The notes beneath the pieces are model-generated. The model ran no database searches and was not told the DNA's origin. It saw only the letters and a program-made list of their open reading frames with translations. Positions 1 through 5,503 of a DNA stretch of 6,921 nucleotides are shown piece by piece. Position numbers and translations under genes: made by a program. Position 1 is the first letter of the stretch. Each line of letters starts with the position of its first letter. This stretch comes from JACPHD01 sp964526325 (lineage in GTDB: Bacteria; Patescibacteriota; Patescibacteriia; Patescibacteriales; GWC2-42-12), in assembly GCA_964526325.1 (NCBI GenBank), contig CAZGKM010000029.1, positions 1 to 6,921 of the forward strand, given 5' to 3'.

Positions 1-39
1 TCGAGCAAGAGAAAAAGAGTTTGATTTTAAAGCAACTAC

Positions 40-63
40 CCGCTCGAATAAGCGGTTTTTTTT
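40..63 (+). terminator. Rho-independent terminator of an upstream gene
   Basis: A perfect 5-bp stem, CCGCT (40-44) with AGCGG (51-55) around a 6-base loop, is followed directly by eight T residues (56-63). This is the classic intrinsic terminator layout on the + strand. It most likely ends a transcription unit that lies mostly outside the window to the left. The stem is short, but the uninterrupted T-tract makes the call fairly safe. Confidence 0.72.
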
Positions 64-66
64 ATG

Positions 67-147
67 AACCCCGTTAGAAATTATTAATTTAACTGGCAAT
101 ATATAAAATTATATGCGAATAAATAAAAATGGGATTTCTAACGGGGT
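67..147. repeat. Palindromic repeat element, copy 1, spanning the start of the first gene
   Basis: ACCCCGTTAGAAAT at 68-81 is matched perfectly by its reverse complement at 134-147, giving a 14-bp inverted repeat around a 52-base centre. The centre holds the AT-rich presumed promoter and the ATG at 113, and the right arm is translated as residues 8-12 of the first gene. A related left arm recurs at 2959-2979 (19 of 21 bases identical to 61-81), so this is a dispersed element rather than a chance hairpin. No transposase is present. A small non-autonomous or REP-like element is the likely explanation. Confidence 0.7.
100..109 (+). promoter_or_regulatory. Possible -10 region for the first gene
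   Basis: TATATAAAAT ends 3 bases before the ATG at 113 and contains overlapping near-matches to TATAAT (TATATA, TATAAA, TAAAAT). No convincing -35 box is visible upstream and there is no Shine-Dalgarno sequence before the ATG. By analogy with the clearer promoters of the third and fourth genes, it would give a leaderless or nearly leaderless mRNA. In DNA this AT-rich the match alone is weak evidence. Confidence 0.3.
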
Positions 148-718
148 GAAAACGAGATATTTAGAGGTAATTTTTATTATATTTTTGCTACTAACGCTGG
201 GGAGCGGCTTAGTTGTTTTTTTGACCCAGGAAAAAAGCCAGCCGATTGTAGATGAGCAGTTAAGCTTAGTTGAAAATCGCGCTGAACCGGCGGCTGAAGC
301 GCTGATTGAAGCGGTTGCAGATGAACCAGCTAAAGTTGAGTCTGTGGTTCCGAAAAAAGATAAAATCTCCCCAACCCCCTTTGTTGAAGAGGGCAATAAA
401 GTTGCTGTTCCGGCTGAAGAAAAAAATAATACTGCGATAATTATAAGCGGTGTTAAATACGAAGCCGCGGTAAAGCCGGGCAGCTCGGTTTATGATTTAA
501 TGAATTTATTAAGTGTAGAAAACAAAATTAACTTTTCCGGCAAAGATTATTCTGGGTTGGGTTTTTTCGTAGAAGAAATTAACGGCTTAAAAAATAATCC
601 AACCGGAGCCAATTGGCTGTATTATATTAACGGCCAACCGGCGCCGGTCGGAGTGTCGTATTATAAAATAAAAAGTGACGACATAATAGAGTGGAAGTAT
701 GAGAAAAGAAGTTTTTAA
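113..718 (+). CDS. Membrane-anchored DUF4430 (transcobalamin beta-like) domain protein
   Basis: The 201-residue protein has one N-terminal membrane helix (about 17-37), then an Ala/Glu/Pro/Lys-rich flexible linker (about 40-108), then a single DUF4430-type domain (about 113-197). The domain is recognised by its C-terminal signature: GANWLYYINGQPAPVGV (165-181), a Tyr pair, then an acidic pair and an EWKYE ending. In the transcobalamin/intrinsic-factor family the equivalent beta domain has the same YW..NG..GV.xY..DxI pattern and covers the bound cobalamin. The domain should sit outside the membrane, held by the N-terminal helix. Ligand binding here is inference. The start is uncertain: residues 8-12 come from the right arm of a palindromic repeat, and GTG at 146 (residue 12) is an in-frame alternative just before the helix. 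Neither has a well-placed ribosome binding site. The next gene carries a second beta-type domain, suggesting joint action. Confidence 0.82.
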   Translation: MRINKNGISNGVKTRYLEVIFIIFLLLTLGSGLVVFLTQEKSQPIVDEQLSLVENRAEPAAEALIEAVADEPAKVESVVPKKDKISPTPFVEEGNKVAVPAEEKNNTAIIISGVKYEAAVKPGSSVYDLMNLLSVENKINFSGKDYSGLGFFVEEINGLKNNPTGANWLYYINGQPAPVGVSYYKIKSDDIIEWKYEKRSF

Positions 719-734
719 TAAAAATTAATCTTCG

Positions 735-778
735 TGAGATTGTTTCGTCGCCACGAGTACGTGGCTTCTCGCAATGAT
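735..778. repeat. Intergenic palindromic repeat of the GAGATTG-GTCG-CAATGA type
   Basis: The spacer between the first two genes is almost entirely one element. It reads TGAGATTG, then TTTCGTCG, then a perfect stem GCCACG (750-755) / CGTGGC (760-765) with loop AGTA, then TTCTCGCAATGATA. ATTG (739-742) and CAAT (772-775) form the outer complementary ends. I recognise this as a variant of a palindrome common in intergenic regions of many unrelated bacteria (CATTGCGAGGAGC...GACGAAGCAATCTC). That recognition is from memory, but the inverted-repeat structure is directly visible. Confidence 0.75.
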
Positions 779-781
779 AAT
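776..781 (+). promoter_or_regulatory. Possible -10 box for the barrel protein gene
   Basis: GATAAT (five of six to TATAAT, preceded by T) lies 8 bases before the ATG at 790, where a -10 box for a leaderless message would fall. It straddles the right end of the intergenic palindrome, so the repeat may have contributed the promoter. No -35 box is evident, so this is only suggestive; the gene may instead be co-transcribed with the first gene 71 bases upstream. Confidence 0.28.
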
Positions 782-789
782 ACTACATT

Positions 790-2940
790 ATGAAAATAAA
801 TCTTTTTGATCAATATAATTTTTCCTGGATTCCCGTTTTCGCGGGAATGACAAAGACAATAAGTTTTATTTTGGTTTTAGCCTGGCTCATTTTTTGCGGC
901 GGTCAGGCCAAGGCTGATGCGGCAACTACGACCGTTAATTTGCGAGTAGAAACTAACGATGGCAGTTTGTACGGCCAGGATATCGCCGTGATCGCTTGCG
1001 CAGATTCTGCTACCGTCACTACCACTACGGTTAATGCCAAATGCGCCATTGAACAATCGGGACTATTAAGCGACTCAAGCTGGTGGGGCGATGACGTATT
1101 TTTAAATTCTATCGGTAGCTATGTAAATAACGATGGGGGCAATGGAGTGTATTGGGCATGGTTCAGCAACTTAGAATATGGTCAAGTGGCGCTGAATAAA
1201 CATATGCTTTTTGATGGTGAAATATTATTGTTAACTTATAATGTTAATCCATTAAAAATTTCCGTTGACGATGCCGCGCCTTATGTTAACGCCACTTCTA
1301 CGATTACGCTAGAGCAGTTCGGTTTGGACGCAAGCTGGAATCCGGCTTGGCTGCCGGCCGCTTCCAGCACTTTAGTTATCAATGGAGAGGAAATAGAAAA
1401 TATCAGCGGAGTTTATGAATATACGGCTACCGCGACAGCGCCGGTTTTAATTTATGGCAAAAAAGGCGGTTATATTGACAGCGAAGAAATTTCTATTGCG
1501 GCGCAGGAAATTATTGAAGATAATAATGAAAGCGAAAACGGCGGCAATAATCAATCAAGCGGCGGCAGCGTAATTATTCCGGCCGTGTCCGGAAGCGCTT
1601 CAGCGGTTGTTTCGCCTTTAAAGGTTGATTTGGGTAAAGCCATAGATTTTTTAATTACTAGGCAAGGCGTAGACGGCTCTTTCGGTTCGTCTTTAATGAC
1701 TGATTGGGCGGCCTTAGGCTTGGCCTCAGCCAATCCTAATGGTTCTGCCGCGCAAAAAATTAAAAATTATTTGCTCGCCGACCCTAATCCGTTAGCCGGC
1801 ATGAATATTGTGTCTGATTATTCCCGCCGCGCCATGGCTTTAATGTCTTTAAATATCAATCCATATAACGGCACAAAAACAAATTATATAAATAAAATAA
1901 TAGAATCGTTTGACGGCCGGCAGTTTGGCAATGTTTCATTATATAATGACGATATTTTTGCCTTATTGGCCTTAAGTAAGGCCGGCTATGGAACCGACGA
2001 TGAAGTAATAAAAAAAACCACGGATTTTATCATTGCCAAACAGCAATTTGACGGCTCTTGGGCAAGTTCGGACTTAACGGCTGCGGCCGTACAGACATTA
2101 ACTCCCATGTCTTCTTTAATAGGTGTTGCGCCTGCTTTGCAAAAAGCCAGGAATTTTTTATTTAACGCCCAGGGCGCTGACGGCGGTTTTGGCAATACTT
2201 ATACTACGGCCTGGGCTATGCAAGCCATAGCGGCCTTAGGCGAATCAAGCGATGCTTGGCAGAAAAATAATAATACGCCGGAAAATTATTTAGCTCTAAG
2301 CCAGGGCGCTGACGGCGGCTTAGAAAAAGATAATGTCAATGAAGTTAACCGCATCTGGTCAACCGCGTACGCAATTCCGGCGATACAGGGCAAGCCTTGG
2401 TTTAACATAATGCAAAATTTCTCCAAACAGAATACGTCAGTTTTTTTAAACGCGGCCGATTCTGCCGATGCGAACGAAAATAATACCGCAACCTCAACTT
2501 CGGAAAATTTGGAAATTGCCAGCTCATCGCCGAAAGATTTAATTACGGCCAGCACTACGGAAATTTCGCTTCAGATTGAAACTGATGAAGAAAAAATAAT
2601 TACAGAGCCGGTTGAAGCTGTTAACGCTGCTCCCGAACCTGCTAAACAGGCAGCGCCAAAAGTATTAGGTGCGGCGGCTACTTTTTTAAAAACAATAGTT
2701 ATTAAAGATAACAAAGTTGAAAAAAAACAAGATCAAGAAATAGCGGAGAATGGAATTGCTTTAACCGCGGTTAGTGATCCTGACTTATCGCCGGCAAATG
2801 ATAATAGCATTATTATCACAAAGACAACCGTTGAAGAAAAAACTAATGCCGCAGCCAAGAAGTTGTTGTATGTAGCCGGCGCCGGCGCAGTTATCGTCGG
2901 AATATTTTTGGGGTTGAAATTGCTGTTGCTTTTGCTATAA
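790..2940 (+). CDS. Secreted, C-anchored protein with DUF4430 domain and prenyltransferase-like alpha/alpha barrel
   Basis: The product has 716 residues. A signal peptide core (about 22-38) ends in an A40-K41-A42 signal peptidase I site. A DUF4430/transcobalamin-beta-type domain (about 47-155) has YWAWF at 121-125, a late DGEILLLTY strand and Cys70/Cys85, which could form a disulfide. An Ig-like segment (about 155-237) and an Asn/Gly/Ser linker (to about 262) follow. Next comes an alpha/alpha barrel of prenyltransferase/squalene-cyclase type (about 275-540) with repeated Q-x-x-D-G turns at about 292, 418, 461 and 505 and a related FDG at 374. A long Thr/Ala/Glu-rich stalk (about 545-690) ends in a membrane helix (692-716) with no cytoplasmic tail. 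The cyclase DxDDTA motif is not preserved, so a binding role is likelier than terpene cyclisation. Barrel plus beta domain is the transcobalamin/intrinsic-factor combination, but in reversed order. The start is doubtful because residues 12-21 are encoded by a palindromic repeat; ATG at 847 would give a cleaner signal peptide but lacks a spaced ribosome binding site. Confidence 0.82.
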   Translation: MKINLFDQYNFSWIPVFAGMTKTISFILVLAWLIFCGGQAKADAATTTVNLRVETNDGSLYGQDIAVIACADSATVTTTTVNAKCAIEQSGLLSDSSWWGDDVFLNSIGSYVNNDGGNGVYWAWFSNLEYGQVALNKHMLFDGEILLLTYNVNPLKISVDDAAPYVNATSTITLEQFGLDASWNPAWLPAASSTLVINGEEIENISGVYEYTATATAPVLIYGKKGGYIDSEEISIAAQEIIEDNNESENGGNNQSSGGSVIIPAVSGSASAVVSPLKVDLGKAIDFLITRQGVDGSFGSSLMTDWAALGLASANPNGSAAQKIKNYLLADPNPLAGMNIVSDYSRRAMALMSLNINPYNGTKTNYINKIIESFDGRQFGNVSLYNDDIFALLALSKAGYGTDDEVIKKTTDFIIAKQQFDGSWASSDLTAAAVQTLTPMSSLIGVAPALQKARNFLFNAQGADGGFGNTYTTAWAMQAIAALGESSDAWQKNNNTPENYLALSQGADGGLEKDNVNEVNRIWSTAYAIPAIQGKPWFNIMQNFSKQNTSVFLNAADSADANENNTATSTSENLEIASSSPKDLITASTTEISLQIETDEEKIITEPVEAVNAAPEPAKQAAPKVLGAAATFLKTIVIKDNKVEKKQDQEIAENGIALTAVSDPDLSPANDNSIIITKTTVEEKTNAAAKKLLYVAGAGAVIVGIFLGLKLLLLLL
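823..852. repeat. Palindromic repeat inside the signal-peptide region (encodes SWIPVFAGMT)
   Basis: ATTCCCG (829-835) and CGGGAAT (842-848) form a hairpin around TTTTCG, flanked by TCCTGG and GACA. This matches a repeat very widespread in bacterial genomes, with consensus close to CTGGATTCCCGC...GCGGGAATGACA, recognised from memory. In the + frame used here it translates as SWIPVFAGMT, a peptide known from spurious or invaded N-termini. It lies fully within the reading frame of the barrel protein (residues 12-21), immediately before the hydrophobic signal core. Confidence 0.82.
2169..2318 (+). repeat. Two identical 18-base units encoding QGADGG turns
   Basis: CCAGGGCGCTGACGGCGG occurs at 2169-2186 and again at 2301-2318, 132 bases apart (44 codons) and in the same reading frame. 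Both encode QGADGG, the conserved turn of two neighbouring alpha-hairpin repeats of the barrel. Identity at the DNA level, while the surrounding sequence differs, points to a fairly recent internal duplication or gene conversion between repeat units rather than protein-level conservation alone. Confidence 0.6.
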
Positions 2941-2958
2941 TTAAATTATAAATATATT

Positions 2959-3000
2959 TTTATGAACCCTGCTAGAAATCTATTTTAAAATGCGGGGAGC
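2959..3000. repeat. Degenerate palindromic repeat element, copy 2
   Basis: TTTATGAACCCTGCTAGAAAT (2959-2979 plus flank) matches 61-81 at 19 of 21 positions. A degraded right arm, GCGGGG at 2992-2997, pairs with CCCTGC at 2967-2972 with one G-T wobble. The element sits between the barrel gene and the DUF6580 gene, directly before the -10 box of the latter. Copy 1 holds the same place relative to the first gene. No separate intrinsic terminator is visible after 2940, so this hairpin is the only structured element there, but it lacks a T-tract. Confidence 0.6.
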
Positions 3001-3001
3001 A

Positions 3002-3007
3002 TATAAT
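3002..3007 (+). promoter_or_regulatory. -10 box of the DUF6580 gene
   Basis: A perfect TATAAT lies 11 bases before the ATG at 3019, predicting transcription start only a few bases from the start codon. No good -35 match is present at 16-18 bases spacing; that zone is occupied by the palindromic element. The purine stretch GGGGAG near 2994-2999 is too far from the ATG (about 20 bases) to be a Shine-Dalgarno site. The spacing is identical to that of the better-supported promoter of the DUF2339 gene. Confidence 0.5.
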
Positions 3008-3018
3008 AAAATAAAATT

Positions 3019-3567
3019 ATGGAAAATAAAATTTTTACCGGCGTGAAAAAATTTTTACCGGCGTTAATTTTAATTATTTTAGGCATAGCCGCCAGATTTT
3101 TACCGCATCCGGCGAATTTTGCACCCATCGGAGCAATCGCTTTTTTTTCCGGAATTTATCTACCTAAAAAATGGGCTCTTATTTTGCCTTTAGCCGCCAT
3201 GTTTTTCAGCGATTTGTTTATCGGTTTTTACGGTTGGCCGATAATGCTGTCGGTTTATTTAAGTTTTACGGCCATGGGATTAATCGGCCTATTAGTCAGA
3301 CGGAATAAAAAAATAAGCACGGTTTTAGGCGGTACTATTTTAGGCAGTATTATATTTTATCTGGTTACCAACGGGGCGGTTTGGGCGTTCGGTTCGCTTT
3401 ATCCGCATACCGCGGTCGGCTTACTGCAAAGTTATTATATGGCCATTCCATTTTTTAGAAATAGCCTCTTAGGCGATTTATTTTATACTGGCGTTTTAGT
3501 CGGAGCTTATGAAGTTAGCCTGGCGTTTATATACAGAGAGAAGAAAATTGAAATTACGGTCGGATAG
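3019..3567 (+). CDS. DUF6580-family putative membrane transport protein
   Basis: This 182-residue hydrophobic protein has about six membrane helices (roughly 12-27, 35-49, 52-70, 74-93, 100-124 and 150-172), the size and topology expected of an ECF-transporter S-component. Family hallmarks are visible: ARFLPHPANFAPIGAIAFF (25-43), a buried Asp65, VTNGAVW (116-122), YPH (128-130) and AIPFFRNSLLGDLFY (142-156). These fit the DUF6580 family, for which a transport role is suspected but no substrate is established. Its position right after two transcobalamin-like surface proteins suggests it could move the ligand they capture across the membrane. No ECF ATPase or EcfT gene lies in the window, so energising subunits would have to be encoded elsewhere. 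ATG 3019 is chosen because of the TATAAT box before it; GTG at 3043 (residue 9) is an alternative. The first codons contain an out-of-phase direct duplication. Confidence 0.8.
   Translation: MENKIFTGVKKFLPALILIILGIAARFLPHPANFAPIGAIAFFSGIYLPKKWALILPLAAMFFSDLFIGFYGWPIMLSVYLSFTAMGLIGLLVRRNKKISTVLGGTILGSIIFYLVTNGAVWAFGSLYPHTAVGLLQSYYMAIPFFRNSLLGDLFYTGVLVGAYEVSLAFIYREKKIEITVG
3028..3064 (+). repeat. Direct repeat, 17 bases at 20-base period, in the 5' end of the DUF6580 gene
   Basis: AAAATTTTTACCGGCGT occurs at 3028-3044 and 3048-3064, and the core ATTTTTACCG appears a third time at 3096-3105. The 20-base period is not a multiple of three, so the first two copies are read in different frames (KIFTGV, then KFLPAL), while the second and third share the FLP frame. 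The simplest reading is a recent slippage duplication at the 5' end that extended or altered the N-terminus. Confidence 0.7.
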
Positions 3568-3575
3568 GGTTGAGT

Positions 3576-3604
3576 TTGATTTACAATTTACCATTAAATA
3601 TAAT
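3576..3604 (+). promoter_or_regulatory. Promoter of the DUF2339-DUF3999-like operon
   Basis: TTGATT (3576-3581) and TATAAT (3599-3604) are separated by exactly 17 bases, a good sigma-70-type promoter. The -10 box ends 11 bases before the ATG at 3616, so the transcript should begin within about 5 bases of the start codon, giving a leaderless or ultra-short-leader mRNA. It lies wholly in the 48-base gap after the DUF6580 gene and separates the uptake-like block from the next operon. Confidence 0.65.
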
Positions 3605-3615
3605 ATTAAAATAAT

Positions 3616-5499
3616 ATGGAATTTTTTATTTTCATAGTCGTCGTTGTGATTTTATTATTACTATTTAATCTCCGTGGACGGGTGCGAAAATTAGAGCTTT
3701 TAATAAAGGGTAAAGTAGCTCAACATTCATCCGAAGTAAGTCATGAATTACAATCCGAACAATCAGAAGTACAGCAGCCAGAAATTTCCGGCCCATTACT
3801 TGATTATATAAAACAACAGCTTGAGCAAAATGTAGATAAAGAGAAAATCAAGAGCACTCTTTTAAGCAACGGTTGGCAAATTTTTGATATTGAAAAGGCA
3901 TTTAACTTTATTAATTCATCGGCTCAGTTAGGGCAATCTGAGATTGGAACAGCGCAAGATAGGCAAGTTTCCGTAGAAAAGTTTTTTGATTGGCTGAAAG
4001 AAGATTGGCTGGTTAAATTAGGCGCGTTACTTTTACTTATAGGGTTTGGCTGGCTTACAACATACGCTTTTCTTAATAATTGGATCGGACCGATGGGGCG
4101 TATAGCTATTGGCATTATCGCCGGAGTTTTTATTATTTTGCTTGGCTGGTGGAGAATTAAAAAATATATTAATCAAGGCGGCATATTTTTAGTTCTGGGC
4201 TCAACCACAATTTTACTAACTCTATTCGCCGCGCGCGAAGTTTACGATTTTTTTACTCCGATTTCCGTTTTGGTTGTGATGTTTTTGAGTACGGCTTTCG
4301 TCGCGCTGGCCAGCGTTAAATATAATAGCAGATCTTTGGCTCTAGCAAGTCTTGTGCTTGCCGGAATTGCTCCCCTGCTCACTAATTCACCGTCGACTGA
4401 TTATGTTGGAATTTTTTTATATCTGCTAGTTACAGTGGTTGGTGCAATTTGGATTGTTGCTCTTACCGGGATGCGCGAGTTAACCGCGGCCGCTCTCATT
4501 TTAATTTCATTTTATAGTTTGCCTCACCTAATGTCTTTTTCTTCATCAGATAAAGGGGTCTTACTTCTCTTTGCTTATGCTTTTGCAGTAATATTTTTCT
4601 TAACTAATACCGCAGGCATCCTTAAATTAAAAGATAAAAAAATAATTTCCGACCTTATAACGGCTGCCGGAAATGGCTTATTTTTACTTGCCTGGATTAT
4701 GGCAGCTGCGCAGGATGAATGGAAGAGTTTAATTATTTCCGCATGGATGATTGTATTTTTAATTGGCGCATTTTTAGTGTTTAAGATTACGCAAAAACAA
4801 AAAACATTTTATGTATATGCCGGTATCGGTATTGCCATGCTGGCTGCGGCCACTTCCGCAGAATTAAATGGCGCAACGCTAGTTATAGCCTATACGATTG
4901 AATGCGGAATTATTTCTCTTATTACCTATTTATTTTTGCGCGATATTAAAATAGCTGAACGAATCAATTTACTTTTAATCGGGCCGATTATTTTATCGAC
5001 TGGAAGCATTACTTCCGGCGCGTGGGCGACAGGCGTTATCCATAAAGATTTTTTTGTTCTGCTCGTTTTAGGGTTAACTCTTTTCTGGCTCGGCCTATTT
5101 TTTCTGCCTCGCCTTCGCACCGCTAAAGATGAAGAGCCACGTCTATTTAATGCCACTTTACTAATCGTGGGTTCGATATATTTATATGTACTTTTTTGGC
5201 TTTCTTTGCGGGCCGCGTTTCTTAACGAAGATACTGCGGTAATGTTTTGTTTGATTATATATACCATAATCGGCTTAATATCATATTTTTATGGATTTAT
5301 AAATGAGAAAAAAGCGATTAGGCTATACGGCGGATTACTTCTTGGGTTTGTGATCGTTAGATTATTCTTAGTTGATATTTGGAAAATGGAGTTAGCCGGT
5401 AGAATTATTACTTTTTTTCTTATCGGTACTTTATTGGTAAGTACCGCTTTTATAGGTAAAAATAAACATAATTCAAATTTACCCGATAATACACAATAA
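3616..5499 (+). CDS. DUF2339 multi-span membrane protein with UBA-like motif
   Basis: The 627-residue protein starts with a short membrane helix (3-18), followed by a charged, Gln/Glu-rich cytosolic-type linker. Within it lies a compact helical motif (about 61-101): LLDYIKQQLEQNVDKEKIKS, a Leu-Leu pair, then NGW and DIEKAF. It resembles the UBA-like element often appended to Patescibacteria proteins. The rest (about 120-613) is a polytopic domain with well over ten hydrophobic helices. It opens with EKFFDWLKEDWLVKLGALLL (121-140) and closes with AIRLYGGLLLGFVIVRLFLV (567-586), matching the start and end signatures of DUF2339 membrane proteins. The molecular function of DUF2339 is unknown; no catalytic motif or nucleotide-binding site is evident. 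It has its own promoter and is followed after 4 bases by the next gene, so the two are almost certainly co-transcribed. The domain size fits a complete, unbroken family member. Confidence 0.82.
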   Translation: MEFFIFIVVVVILLLLFNLRGRVRKLELLIKGKVAQHSSEVSHELQSEQSEVQQPEISGPLLDYIKQQLEQNVDKEKIKSTLLSNGWQIFDIEKAFNFINSSAQLGQSEIGTAQDRQVSVEKFFDWLKEDWLVKLGALLLLIGFGWLTTYAFLNNWIGPMGRIAIGIIAGVFIILLGWWRIKKYINQGGIFLVLGSTTILLTLFAAREVYDFFTPISVLVVMFLSTAFVALASVKYNSRSLALASLVLAGIAPLLTNSPSTDYVGIFLYLLVTVVGAIWIVALTGMRELTAAALILISFYSLPHLMSFSSSDKGVLLLFAYAFAVIFFLTNTAGILKLKDKKIISDLITAAGNGLFLLAWIMAAAQDEWKSLIISAWMIVFLIGAFLVFKITQKQKTFYVYAGIGIAMLAAATSAELNGATLVIAYTIECGIISLITYLFLRDIKIAERINLLLIGPIILSTGSITSGAWATGVIHKDFFVLLVLGLTLFWLGLFFLPRLRTAKDEEPRLFNATLLIVGSIYLYVLFWLSLRAAFLNEDTAVMFCLIIYTIIGLISYFYGFINEKKAIRLYGGLLLGFVIVRLFLVDIWKMELAGRIITFFLIGTLLVSTAFIGKNKHNSNLPDNTQ

Positions 5500-5503
5500 A
5501 ATT

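Noticed and set aside
1..24. Possible C-terminal tail of an upstream gene (frame 1 reads SSKRKRV then TGA).
   Set aside because: The terminator at 40-63 makes an upstream gene end plausible, but seven residues cannot fix the frame and the other two frames are also open over this stretch.
1..112. Cobalamin riboswitch upstream of the putative corrinoid module.
   Set aside because: The leader before the first gene is too short and AT-rich, and no B12-box-like conserved stretch is visible here or in the other gaps.
109..396. Antisense reading frame of 95 codons opposite the first gene.
   Set aside because: It mirrors the Ala/Glu/Pro-rich coding strand, has a Ser/Ala-rich low-complexity product, no promoter and no recognisable domain.
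880..915. Lipoprotein lipobox at Cys36 of the barrel protein.
   Set aside because: The residues before it are L-I-F, and Phe at -1 does not fit a lipobox; an A-K-A signal peptidase I site follows six residues later.
1660..2420. Active squalene/terpene cyclase activity for the barrel domain.
   Set aside because: The repeats are of that superfamily, but the catalytic DxDDTA motif is absent (the nearest stretch reads YNDDIFA) and the protein is secreted with a DUF4430 domain, which favours binding.
1551..2555. Three antisense reading frames (60-89 codons) within the barrel gene.
   Set aside because: They are shadows of the GC-richer repeat codons of a well-supported gene and encode nothing recognisable.
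3924..5267. Two antisense reading frames (63 and 113 codons) within the DUF2339 gene.
   Set aside because: The coding strand has a clear polytopic domain across both, and the antisense products have no domain signatures.
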